Shown here piece after piece: positions 7,939-15,785 of a stretch of DNA of 64,000 nt. The notes below the pieces were generated by a model. That model worked only from the letters and a program-made list of their open reading frames with translations. It ran no database searches and was not told where the DNA came from. Numbering within the stretch: the first letter of the stretch is position 1; each line of letters starts with the position of its first letter. The stretch lies in NCBI RefSeq assembly GCF_963422545.1, contig NZ_OY730246.1:1-64000 (forward strand), in the 5' to 3' direction. Made by a program: the position numbers and the translations under genes. The stretch comes from an uncultured Flavobacterium sp. GTDB lineage: Bacteria > Bacteroidota > Bacteroidia > Flavobacteriales > Flavobacteriaceae.

Positions 7939-9348
7939 ATGGGATCAACAAGAAAAGAACATGATTTTTTAGGAGAATTAGATATTCCGAATCATCTGTA
8001 TTATGGTATCCAAACTTTTAGAGCCGTAGAAAATTTTAATATTACAGGAATTCCAATTTCAAAAGAGCCATTATTTATCAAAGCTTTAGGTTATGTAAAA
8101 AAAGCCGCAGCTTTGGCCAATAAAGATTGTGGCGCGCTTGATCCAAAAATTGCCGAAGCGATTTGTTACGGAAGCGATCAGGTAATTGCTGGTAAATTTG
8201 ATCAGGAATTTGTAAGCGATTTGATTCAGGGTGGAGCAGGAACATCGGTGAATATGAATGCAAACGAGGTAATCGCAAACATTGGTTTAGAATATCTTGG
8301 ACATAAAAAAGGAGAATATAATTTTCTGCATCCAAACAATCATGTAAACTGTTCACAATCTACAAACGATGCTTATCCGTCGGCTTTTAGAATTGCCCTT
8401 TACTTGAAAATGGAAAGTTTCATCAAAACATTAGAAGGTTTAGAAGTCGCTTTTGCAGCAAAAGGAGAAGAGTTTAAAAGCGTTCTGAAAATGGGAAGAA
8501 CACAGTTGCAAGACGCCGTTCCGATGACTTTAGGGCAGGAATTTAAATCTTATGCCACAACAATTGGGGAAGATGTTCGAAGATTAAAAGAAGCTCAAAG
8601 TTTGGTTTTAGAAATCAATATGGGAGCAACAGCAATTGGAACAAGAGTAAATGCACCAGAAGGATATCCTGAAATTTGCGTGAATTATTTAGCTAAAGAA
8701 GTGGGTATTCCGTTAACGCTTTCACCAGACTTAATTGAAGCTACTGTTGATACCGGCGCTTATGTTCAAATTATGGGAACTTTGAAAAGAACAGCGGTAA
8801 AAATCTCTAAAATTTGTAATGATTTAAGATTGTTGAGTTCAGGGCCAAGAACTGGTTTTAACGAAATCAATTTGCCGGCGCGTCAGCCAGGATCTTCTAT
8901 CATGCCAGGAAAAGTAAATCCGGTAATTCCGGAGGTTGTAAATCAAACTTGTTTTTATGTAATTGGACAGGATTTAACAGTTACAATGGCAGCAGAAGTG
9001 GGTCAATTACAGCTAAATGTAATGGAGCCGGTTATTGCTTTTGCAATGTTTACATCACTGGATTATCTTTCAAATGCAATTCAGACTTTAATTGATAAAT
9101 GTATTACAGGAATTACAGCAAATGTTGATCACTGTTATAATATGGTCATGAATAGCATTGGAATCGTGACTCAACTAAACCCAATTTTGGGTTACGAAGA
9201 AAGTGCAAGTATTGCAGGTGAAGCTTTAAAAATGAATAAAAGTGTACATGAAATTGTTGTAGTCGAAAGAAAACTAATTACACAGGAAAAATGGGACGAG
9301 ATTTATTCGTTAGATAATCTAATTCATCCTAAGTTTATTACGAAATAA
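7939..9348 (+). CDS. aspA: Aspartate ammonia-lyase
   Basis: Cleaves aspartate to fumarate and ammonia; cytoplasmic tetramer of the fumarase/aspartase superfamily. The 469 residues are full length. The superfamily signature GSSIMPGKVNPV carries the catalytic serine loop, and NVNxNEV-like (SVNMNANEVIAN), QSTNDAYP and KMGRTQLQDAVPMTLGQE are all present. The order and spacing match AspA better than fumarase C. It is monocistronic, between its own promoter and a clear terminator. Fumarase or argininosuccinate lyase are unlikely alternatives. Confidence 0.93.
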   Translation: MGSTRKEHDFLGELDIPNHLYYGIQTFRAVENFNITGIPISKEPLFIKALGYVKKAAALANKDCGALDPKIAEAICYGSDQVIAGKFDQEFVSDLIQGGAGTSVNMNANEVIANIGLEYLGHKKGEYNFLHPNNHVNCSQSTNDAYPSAFRIALYLKMESFIKTLEGLEVAFAAKGEEFKSVLKMGRTQLQDAVPMTLGQEFKSYATTIGEDVRRLKEAQSLVLEINMGATAIGTRVNAPEGYPEICVNYLAKEVGIPLTLSPDLIEATVDTGAYVQIMGTLKRTAVKISKICNDLRLLSSGPRTGFNEINLPARQPGSSIMPGKVNPVIPEVVNQTCFYVIGQDLTVTMAAEVGQLQLNVMEPVIAFAMFTSLDYLSNAIQTLIDKCITGITANVDHCYNMVMNSIGIVTQLNPILGYEESASIAGEALKMNKSVHEIVVVERKLITQEKWDEIYSLDNLIHPKFITK

Positions 9349-9376
9349 GAGATTTGCTTAAATCATTTAATATAAG

Positions 9377-9404
9377 GTCGCCAGTTGTATTGGCGACTTT
9401 TTTT
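9377..9404 (+). terminator. aspA terminator
   Basis: GTCGCCA (9377-9383) pairs with TGGCGAC (9391-9397), followed by a run of seven T. Confidence 0.85.
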
Positions 9405-9430
9405 GTTTCTTATAATATTCTTTGCAAATA

Positions 9431-9496
9431 TGTGTATTTTAAATAAGTGAAATGCCTTTTTTAAGCAAACAAAAGTTATGTTTCTATGTGTTAAAA
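9431..9496 (+). repeat. 66-bp dispersed repeat, copy A
   Basis: By hand alignment 57 of 66 positions match the reverse complement of 20081-20146. The outer 22 bp (TGTGTATTTTAAATAAGTGA plus AA) and 19 bp (ATGTTTCTATGTGTTAAAA) are identical and the centre varies. It is non-coding in both places. Confidence 0.8.
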
Positions 9497-9530
9497 TAAT
9501 TATACCTAAAGATGTTTTTATAAGAATTTT

Positions 9531-9563
9531 TTGATGAAATATTAAAAAATAGCTATATATTTA
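9531..9563 (+). promoter_or_regulatory. Promoter of the BamA-like gene
   Basis: TTG (9531-9533), a 22-bp spacer and TATATTTA (9556-9563). The upstream ATG at 9565 would fall before the transcription start, which argues for the start at 9604. Confidence 0.55.
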
Positions 9564-9603
9564 CATGAGGATTGAATATTATTTCAAAAAAATAAAACTT
9601 CAT

Positions 9604-10872
9604 ATGGTCAATTTTTTAAAGAATAATTATTTTCAATGTAAATGTGCAATCTTCGGATTTCTCTTTTTTCTTCCGTTAGGTTCGATTGCACAAGCAGAAT
9701 TGAGCAATCCTGGATTATGCCCGCCTAAAACAATACTGGAAATCTTTAAAAAACCCGATTCTACTTTAGTTGCTAAACCCGTAAAAAATAATTTTTTCTT
9801 AGTTATTCCCGCTATTGGTTCTCAGCCTGCAACGGGATTCTTTTTTGGCGGAGTTGCTCAATATACTTTCAAAGGAAAACAAAAGGGTGACAAATATTCT
9901 ATCGCTAATCTGGGGATTACTTACACGACCAAAGACCAATGGCTTATTAATGTTAAGAATAATATACTGCTAAGAGACAACAGGATTTTTTTAAGTGGCG
10001 ATTACAGATTGTATATTTTCTCGCAGCCCAATTATGGTTTAGGAACAGATATTATTCCGCATCATAGCAAAGAAGCAGGATTTAGTGTAGACTCTATTGC
10101 ACAACCAATGGATTATAATTATTTCAAATTTCACCAGACCGTTTCGTTTGAAGTAGCTAAGAATTTTTATGTTGGCGGCGGAATAAATCTTGATTGGTAT
10201 TCGAGCATAAAAGACGAGGATTTAGATGTAGAAAACGGGAAATTTACCTATCATTATAACTACAGTCAGAAATACGGATTTAGTGATTTAGAGTATTTTT
10301 TAAACGGTATGAGTCTTAATTTAGTTTTTGATTCAAGAGACAATCAGATAAATGCTACTCATGGTTCGTTTGCTAATATTAATTATCGTTTTAATCCTGT
10401 TTTATTTAATAATCAGGAATATAGTAATGTTTTGTATGCAGAATATCGAGGTTTTTTTCCTCTTTCGAGTAAAAACAAAAGATATATATTAGCATTCTGG
10501 ACTTACGGACAATTTGTAACCAGAGGAAAAGTCCCATACTTAAATTTGCCTGCCATTGGTTGGGATCAGCGTAGTCGAAGTGGAGAAGGTTATACGCAGG
10601 GATTGTTTAGAGGGAATGGATTAGTTTATTTTTCTACAGAATTCAGGTTTCCAATTACCTGCAATCAAATGTTAGGCGGAACTGTTTTTACAAATTTTGT
10701 AACCGCAAGCAATACCGATACAAATACAGCCCTTTTTAGCTCGATTCAGCCCGCTGTGGGCGTTGGTTTGCGTATTTTAATTGATAAAAAAACACGAACC
10801 AATTTAATTGTTGATTATGCTTGGGGAAACAATTCGAAAGGATTTTACCTGAATGCCGGAGAGACCTTTTAA
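9604..10872 (+). CDS. Omp85/BamA-superfamily surface antigen, outer-membrane beta-barrel
   Basis: From ATG 9604 the protein has 422 residues. A signal peptide (charged NFLKNNYF, hydrophobic IFGFLFFLPLGSI, then AQA) targets it for export. The rest alternates amphipathic strands with aromatic girdles. SLNLVFDSRDNQINATHGSF is the hallmark of the bacterial surface antigen (D15) domain, and the end RTNLIVDYAWG resembles a closing barrel strand. There are no POTRA domains, so it is a stand-alone barrel of the kind often annotated BamA/TamA family. The longer frame from 9565 is rejected because its start overlaps the promoter. The specific cargo or role is unknown. Confidence 0.78.
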   Translation: MVNFLKNNYFQCKCAIFGFLFFLPLGSIAQAELSNPGLCPPKTILEIFKKPDSTLVAKPVKNNFFLVIPAIGSQPATGFFFGGVAQYTFKGKQKGDKYSIANLGITYTTKDQWLINVKNNILLRDNRIFLSGDYRLYIFSQPNYGLGTDIIPHHSKEAGFSVDSIAQPMDYNYFKFHQTVSFEVAKNFYVGGGINLDWYSSIKDEDLDVENGKFTYHYNYSQKYGFSDLEYFLNGMSLNLVFDSRDNQINATHGSFANINYRFNPVLFNNQEYSNVLYAEYRGFFPLSSKNKRYILAFWTYGQFVTRGKVPYLNLPAIGWDQRSRSGEGYTQGLFRGNGLVYFSTEFRFPITCNQMLGGTVFTNFVTASNTDTNTALFSSIQPAVGVGLRILIDKKTRTNLIVDYAWGNNSKGFYLNAGETF

Positions 10873-10912
10873 TTTTTTTTAAGTAAGAAATATATTTATT
10901 TTATATTAAAAT

Positions 10913-10940
10913 TTGTAGGAATTTTATAATAATATATTTG
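10913..10940 (+). promoter_or_regulatory. Promoter of the 10977 gene
   Basis: TTG (10913-10915), 17-bp spacer, TATATTTG (10933-10940): a near-ideal Bacteroidota promoter. The ATG lies 36 bp downstream. Confidence 0.75.
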
Positions 10941-10976
10941 TATATTCGCTGTAATTAACTTTTAAAAATTAAAATT

Positions 10977-11594
10977 ATGAAACAGTATGGTTTATTACTA
11001 GTTGTTTTTCTATCAGCCATTGGAATGCATGCTCAAGATGCAAGATCTTTTTCTCTAAACTTATATGGTAGTTACAATTTTTCGGACAACATCGATTTTG
11101 GTGGTTATTCTTCTGATGTTAAAGAATCATTTCAATACGGAGCAGGATTTGAGTACTTTATATCAGATAATAATTCAATTGAATTAAAATATTTAAGAGC
11201 AAATGCTAAAATGCCATTTTATGGTCCTGCAGGAGATCAACTTAATATTGGAAATGATAAAGGAGCTTTAAATTATATTCTTGCCGATGGAACACATTAT
11301 TTTGATTTAGGTTCAAACCTGCTGCCTTATTTAGGAGGTGGATTAGGAGTTGGTATTATTGAAACACCTCAGGCAGGAAGTAAAACTTGTTTTGCATGGA
11401 ATATTAAAGGTGGTGTAAAAATAAAAACAGCTTCAGTAGTATCTGTAAACATCAATGCCTACCTTGAATCAATGTCAAAAGGAGTTGGTAATAGTTATTA
11501 CTGGACTTATTATGGACCGGTTGGAGTTGAGAATTATGTAAGTACTTACCAATTTGGGTTAGGAGCAACATTAAGTTTTAATTTTAAAAAATAG
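10977..11594 (+). CDS. Outer-membrane beta-barrel protein (OmpA/OmpW-like porin family)
   Basis: 205 residues. Signal peptide LLLVVFLSAIGMHAQ, with probable cleavage after HAQ. The mature part looks like an eight-stranded barrel: repeated strands with G/Y/F alternation (FSLNLYGSYNFS, YGAGFEYFIS, LLPYLGGGLGVGI, YQFGLGATLSFNF). The C-terminal strand ends in F-x-F like many outer-membrane barrels. The function is unknown. It is monocistronic, with a strong promoter and a strong terminator, consistent with high expression. Confidence 0.78.
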   Translation: MKQYGLLLVVFLSAIGMHAQDARSFSLNLYGSYNFSDNIDFGGYSSDVKESFQYGAGFEYFISDNNSIELKYLRANAKMPFYGPAGDQLNIGNDKGALNYILADGTHYFDLGSNLLPYLGGGLGVGIIETPQAGSKTCFAWNIKGGVKIKTASVVSVNINAYLESMSKGVGNSYYWTYYGPVGVENYVSTYQFGLGATLSFNFKK

Positions 11595-11624
11595 TTTTTT
11601 AAAACACACAACTTTCATTTATAT

Positions 11625-11655
11625 AAAAAAGCAATTCTTCGGAGTTGCTTTTTTT
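11625..11655 (+). terminator. Terminator with a C(TTCG)G tetraloop
   Basis: GCAATTC (11631-11637) pairs with GAGTTGC (11642-11648) around a TTCG tetraloop closed by C-G, an exceptionally stable RNA loop. An A-run before and a T-run after complete the terminator. Confidence 0.88.
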
Positions 11656-11731
11656 ATGGCTAAAAATCAAGCTCTTCACAATTAAATCATAATTATTAAA
11701 ATATTCTGATTCGTATTTTAAACTCAATCCT

Positions 11732-11739
11732 TATTTTTG
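11732..11739 (+). promoter_or_regulatory. -7 box of the two-component operon
   Basis: TATTTTTG, an exact TAnnTTTG match 20 bp before the response-regulator ATG. No clear -33 TTG, which would fit an activated promoter. Confidence 0.55.
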
Positions 11740-11759
11740 TTAACCATACACAAATTAAG

Positions 11760-12434
11760 ATGAAATTACTTATAGTCGAAGACGAACCAAATCTTTTATC
11801 GATTTTACGAAAGGGTTTTGCCGAAAACAATAATGAAGTAAGCGTGGCTCTTGACGGTAAAACAGCTCTCGAAATGATGCATAATTATGATTTTGATGTT
11901 GTGATCTTAGACGTAATGCTGCCGGATATCAACGGAATCGAAATTTGCAGAAGACTGCGTGCCGGCAAGAATTTTGTGCCCGTTTTGCTTTTGACAGCGC
12001 TGGGAACTTCAGAGAATATTGTGACGGGATTAAATGCCGGTGCCGACGATTATTTGGTAAAACCTTTTAAATTTGGAGAACTTGATGCAAGGGTAAATGC
12101 CTTAAACCGAAGAGCAAATCAGGATACCGAGAAAGTTGATACTATTGTAATTAGTGATTTGGAAATAAACGGAAAAGCTAAATCTGTAAAAAGAGATGGA
12201 GAATCGATTATTTTAACCGCAAAAGAGTTCAAATTACTGTATTATTTGGCAAAAAACAGTGGCAGAATTGTATCTCGCGATCAGATTTTAGACAATGTGT
12301 GGGATATTAATTTTGACATGAATACCAATGTTGTCGACGTTTACATCACATATTTGCGAAAAAAAATAGACAAACCTTTTAAGACTAAACTTATTCATAC
12401 CATGAAAGGTTTAGGTTATATTTTAAAGCCATAA
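11760..12434 (+). CDS. OmpR/PhoB-family response regulator
   Basis: 224 residues: receiver domain (about 1-118) with acidic pocket VEDEP, phospho-acceptor Asp51 in ILDVMLPD, Thr in LLLTALG and Lys in DYLVKPF; then a winged-helix DNA-binding domain (about 125-223) with LTAKEFKLLYYLAKNSGRIVS and VDVYITYLRKKID. It partners the histidine kinase that starts 1 bp after its stop. The signal is unknown. Candidate target boxes (three TTCTAAT repeats) lie just beyond the kinase, before the UspA-like gene. Confidence 0.94.
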   Translation: MKLLIVEDEPNLLSILRKGFAENNNEVSVALDGKTALEMMHNYDFDVVILDVMLPDINGIEICRRLRAGKNFVPVLLLTALGTSENIVTGLNAGADDYLVKPFKFGELDARVNALNRRANQDTEKVDTIVISDLEINGKAKSVKRDGESIILTAKEFKLLYYLAKNSGRIVSRDQILDNVWDINFDMNTNVVDVYITYLRKKIDKPFKTKLIHTMKGLGYILKP

Positions 12435-12435
12435 A

Positions 12436-13839
12436 ATGGATATAAGAAAAAAAATTACTTTTACTTATGTAGCACTTTCTACGTTTAGCACACTTTTATT
12501 GTGTATTATCGTTTTTGTATTGTTTGGCGAAAATAATCGTTATCATTTCTTAAAACGATTAGAAGACAGAGCTAAAATCGTGGCTTCAATTCATTTTCAA
12601 AATGACCCTGAAAAAATAAAATACTACAGTAATCTGAAGAAAAACGGACTGGAAGAACTTATTGAGGAAGAAGAATTTGTTCTTAAAATAAACAGTGCCA
12701 ATAGTTTTGATTATAACACAAAACTGAATCTGCCAAATGAATTTTATACTAATATTCTAAAAACAGGTAAAGATTATTTTGAAACTGATAATAAATATTA
12801 TTTAGGACAAATCTTTACAGAGAATAATCAGCGGTATATTGTAATTGTTGGCGCGCGAGATCAAAAAGGCCCAACAACGACAATTTATATTGTAAAAATC
12901 ATGTTTTTTGGCGGTATAGGATTCATCTTTCTGGCTTTCTTTTTAGGGCGTTTTCTGGCGAAGCGTGTCATTAATCCCGTGGCAAGAATTACCAAAGAAG
13001 TAAACAGAATTAGTGCCTCAAACCTGCATAACAGATTACCTGAAGTTAAAAATTCAGACGAAATTTCAGATCTGACCGAGACTTTTAATGATATGTTGGA
13101 TCGTTTGGAAACCTCTTTTGAAATTCAGGCTAATTTTATCAATAATGCTTCTCATGAATTAAAAACGCCAATAACTACGATTATTGCAGAATCTGAAATT
13201 ATGCTTCTGAAGGAGAGAGAAGTTCCGGAATACATTCAATCATTAGAGAATATTTACAGTCAGGCTTCGAGATTAGGAAATTTGACCGAAAGCTTGCTAA
13301 AACTCACCCAAACTGGTTACGATGGAAAAAAGCAAGTATTAGATATTGCGAGAATCGATGAGTTATTAATGGATGTAAAATCAGATTTAGATCAGATTTA
13401 TCCGGACAATCGTGTGAGTATCAAACTTAATTTTGCTCCAAAAGATTCTAATTTGCTTTTGATTCCCTGCAATAAACCGCTTTTAGAATTGGCGATAAAC
13501 AACATTATTACAAACGGAGTTAAATATTCGGATAATAATGAAGTTTTTGTAACGCTTTCGGCGAATCAGGAAATGATTAAAATTGCAATTAACGATATCG
13601 GAATTGGGATTCCGCCAGAAGATATCCCGCATTTATATGAACCTTTCTTTAGAGGAAAAGTTGCAGCAAAATATATTGGCTACGGTTTAGGGCTTCCTTT
13701 AGCATCTAAAATTATTCGTATGCACGATGGTGAAATTCAGGTACAATCAGAACAGAATAAAGGAACTATTGTAACCATTATTTTTAAAAAGTCAAATAGC
13801 AAAAAAGCCAACATTAAAAATTCTAATGTTGAATCTTAG
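12436..13839 (+). CDS. HAMP-containing sensor histidine kinase
   Basis: 467 residues: transmembrane helix about 10-30, periplasmic domain about 32-150, second helix about 153-173, HAMP about 174-226, HisKA with the phospho-acceptor His240 in NNASHELKTPITT, and HATPase with N box NNIITNGVKYS, DIGIGIPPEDI and YGLGLPLASKI. The inner-membrane kinase phosphorylates the regulator encoded 1 bp upstream. The periplasmic sensor part shows no family I recognise. Its last codons overlap the first of the TTCTAAT boxes that precede the next gene. Confidence 0.94.
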   Translation: MDIRKKITFTYVALSTFSTLLLCIIVFVLFGENNRYHFLKRLEDRAKIVASIHFQNDPEKIKYYSNLKKNGLEELIEEEEFVLKINSANSFDYNTKLNLPNEFYTNILKTGKDYFETDNKYYLGQIFTENNQRYIVIVGARDQKGPTTTIYIVKIMFFGGIGFIFLAFFLGRFLAKRVINPVARITKEVNRISASNLHNRLPEVKNSDEISDLTETFNDMLDRLETSFEIQANFINNASHELKTPITTIIAESEIMLLKEREVPEYIQSLENIYSQASRLGNLTESLLKLTQTGYDGKKQVLDIARIDELLMDVKSDLDQIYPDNRVSIKLNFAPKDSNLLLIPCNKPLLELAINNIITNGVKYSDNNEVFVTLSANQEMIKIAINDIGIGIPPEDIPHLYEPFFRGKVAAKYIGYGLGLPLASKIIRMHDGEIQVQSEQNKGTIVTIIFKKSNSKKANIKNSNVES

Positions 13840-13872
13840 GAAATTCTAATGTTAGATTAAGACCCTTCTAAT
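13818..13872 (+). promoter_or_regulatory. Candidate response-regulator binding array
   Basis: TTCTAAT occurs at 13821, 13844 and 13866, with periods of 23 and 22 bp (about two helical turns). The first two sit in identical 13-bp copies, AAATTCTAATGTT (13818-13830 and 13841-13853). Direct repeats in helical phase upstream of a promoter are the usual OmpR-family pattern. The array ends about 45 bp before the UspA-like gene. Confidence 0.5.
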
Positions 13873-13916
13873 TTACGCGGAGTTATTTTGTATGTATAAA
13901 CTAAACAATTATACTT

Positions 13917-14639
13917 ATGAAAAATTTCCTTATACCCACTACTTTAAAAGATGATACTATTTGCGCTGTAAAATCGGCAGTTAACCAAGCAAAAGAATCT
14001 GGCTGCGAAATTATTTTAATGATGGTTTCTGATACTCCGGATGCTTTTTCTTCGTCAAATTTTTTGCGTGAAATGAGAACCGGACTTACAACAAGTCAGG
14101 AAGAAGTGCTGGAAACGTGCAGATATATCATTGAACATACTCCAAATTGTAAAATAAAAGTACACAATCAATATGGGCTTTCATCACCAATTTTTAAACG
14201 TATAATTGATGTTTTCTCAGTAAAATTGGTAGTGCTGACACATTCTTATAAACAAGAAACAAAACGCATTCATCAATATCTCATTCAATTAGCCGGAAAC
14301 CAAAAATGTCCCATTTTGCATTTAGGACTTGAGCAGGCTAAAGACGATTTTAATAAAGCACTTTATATTGAAAATGGGCAGGCAAACATGCATGTTAAGG
14401 ATGTTCAGCAATTTTTGAACGAAAACTTCTCATTTGAAATCGTTAGCCAAACAGCCAATTTTGATGATAATTACGAAAATTTTGCCCCTTATTTATCCGA
14501 AGCAATTTCAAAATATGACATCGATTTGTTAGTTGAAACACGCAAAGGAGAGAAAATCAAATTCAAGAAAACAAAAAAAGAAAATATAAATGAGAAACTC
14601 GGACTTCCGGTGCTCTCGCTATATGAAGAGTTGGTTTAA
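13917..14639 (+). CDS. Universal-stress-protein-like protein
   Basis: 240 residues with two alpha/beta halves. The N-terminal half (KNFLIPTTLKDDTICAVKSAVNQAKESGCEIILMMV) has the Rossmann-like strand-helix start of UspA proteins, with LVVLTHSYKQ and CPILHLG as later core strands. The expected G-2x-G-9x-G(S/T) ATP loop is not obvious, so nucleotide binding is doubtful. The second half (about 145-240) looks like a decayed or variant repeat. It lies 77 bp after the kinase and behind a candidate response-regulator site, so control by the neighbouring two-component pair is likely. Family assignment is moderate. Confidence 0.6.
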   Translation: MKNFLIPTTLKDDTICAVKSAVNQAKESGCEIILMMVSDTPDAFSSSNFLREMRTGLTTSQEEVLETCRYIIEHTPNCKIKVHNQYGLSSPIFKRIIDVFSVKLVVLTHSYKQETKRIHQYLIQLAGNQKCPILHLGLEQAKDDFNKALYIENGQANMHVKDVQQFLNENFSFEIVSQTANFDDNYENFAPYLSEAISKYDIDLLVETRKGEKIKFKKTKKENINEKLGLPVLSLYEELV

Positions 14640-14686
14640 AACCGAATCTTCTATGAAAATATAGTTTTAATTAAAAAACGAAAAAT

Positions 14687-15634
14687 ATGTTATTAAAGAA
14701 AAGAATACCAATGCGATATGTTATCGGAAAAATTAAAGTAGAATTGGGGCTTGTTATGGCTTATACCATTTTGTTTGAAATTTTTCACCATTATTTCATC
14801 AACATTGCTGTCGAAATACCAATCGCGATTCCAACAATGGTAGGTACAATTATATCTTTATTATTGGCTTTCAAATCAAATCAGGCTTACGACAGATGGT
14901 GGGAAGCACGAATTATTTGGGGATCAATCGTAAATGAGTCCAGAACTTTGGTAAGACAAATGCTGACTTTTTATAAAGACCCGGATTTTTCTGTAGAAGC
15001 AAATGAGTTTAAAGAAAATTTCACCAAAAGACAAATTGCATGGTGTTATAGTTTAGGGCAAGCTTTGCGAAATAAAGATGCAATAAAACCAATCAAAGAT
15101 TTGATTAGTGAAGAAGATTTGAACTTTATAAAAAATCATCAAAATATTCCAAATGCGATATTATTGCTTCACGCAAGAGATTTAAGAATTGCCAGAAAAG
15201 ACAAACGTCTTAATACGTATCAGCAAGTAGAAATGGATGCTACTTTGACAAGATTATGTGATGCAATGGGAAAATGTGAGCGTATTAAAAACACTATTTT
15301 CCCAACAACTTACAGCATGTATATCAGAATGACATTATGTTTATTCATCCTGTTATTGCCTTTTGGTCTGATTAGTTTGTTGAGCTGGTTTGCAGTTCCG
15401 TTGATTACAATTATTGGAGGAACTTTCTTCCTGATCGAAAGAATGGCAATTCATTTGCAGGATCCTTTTGAAAACAGACCAACAGATACGCCTGTTACTG
15501 CGATTGCAAATACAATTGAGAAGAATTTGATGCAAATGTTAAACGAGTTTCAAAGTGAGTTTGATATTATCAAAGAATTTAATCTTAAGCCAGAGCCTGT
15601 AAAAGCGCTAAGCGACGCATATTTCGTTTTATAA
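14687..15634 (+). CDS. Bestrophin-family ion channel (UPF0187)
   Basis: 315 residues, the usual size of bacterial bestrophin homologues, which form pentameric inner-membrane ion channels. The family signature is seen in SLLLAFKSNQAYDRWWEARIIWG (residues about 58-80; key residues N-x-A-Y-x-R-W-W-E-A-R), with helices before and after it and a second hydrophobic pair at LCLFILLLPFGLISLLSWFA and LITIIGGTFFLIERMA, followed by the conserved DPFENRPTDTP belt-like segment. It starts 47 bp after the UspA-like gene with no terminator between, so the two are probably co-expressed. Ion selectivity is not predictable here. Confidence 0.9.
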   Translation: MLLKKRIPMRYVIGKIKVELGLVMAYTILFEIFHHYFINIAVEIPIAIPTMVGTIISLLLAFKSNQAYDRWWEARIIWGSIVNESRTLVRQMLTFYKDPDFSVEANEFKENFTKRQIAWCYSLGQALRNKDAIKPIKDLISEEDLNFIKNHQNIPNAILLLHARDLRIARKDKRLNTYQQVEMDATLTRLCDAMGKCERIKNTIFPTTYSMYIRMTLCLFILLLPFGLISLLSWFAVPLITIIGGTFFLIERMAIHLQDPFENRPTDTPVTAIANTIEKNLMQMLNEFQSEFDIIKEFNLKPEPVKALSDAYFVL

Positions 15635-15662
15635 ATTAATATTGGTTTTAATTTGTTAAAAA

Positions 15663-15691
15663 GGCAGCACCTTAATTGGTGTTGTCTTTTT
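15663..15691 (+). terminator. Terminator after the bestrophin gene
   Basis: GGCAGCACC (15663-15671) pairs with GGTGTTGTC (15678-15686), nine pairs including two G-T wobbles, followed by five T. Confidence 0.75.
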
Positions 15692-15700
15692 CAATTATAG

Positions 15701-15757
15701 CCCAAGGTTTCAACCTTGGGATTAATATATTGCGCGCCAACGGTTGAAACCGTTGGC
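15701..15757. repeat. Twin REP-like palindromes (GGTTTCAACC core)
   Basis: CCCAAGGTTTCAACCTTGGG (15701-15720, 9-bp arms) and a second palindrome at 15736-15757 with 10-bp arms (GCCAACGGTT / AACCGTTGGC) lie 15 bp apart. They share the core GGTT-GA/TC-AACC in opposite sense. The layout resembles bacterial REP/BIME elements. Confidence 0.75.
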
Positions 15758-15785
15758 AATGTTTATAGTATTGATTAATTAAATT

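Noticed and set aside
15701..15757. CRISPR array or tRNA cluster
   Set aside because: Repeats are palindromic, differ from each other and lack regular spacers; no tRNA-like T-loop (GGTTCGA) was found here or in other gene-free stretches.
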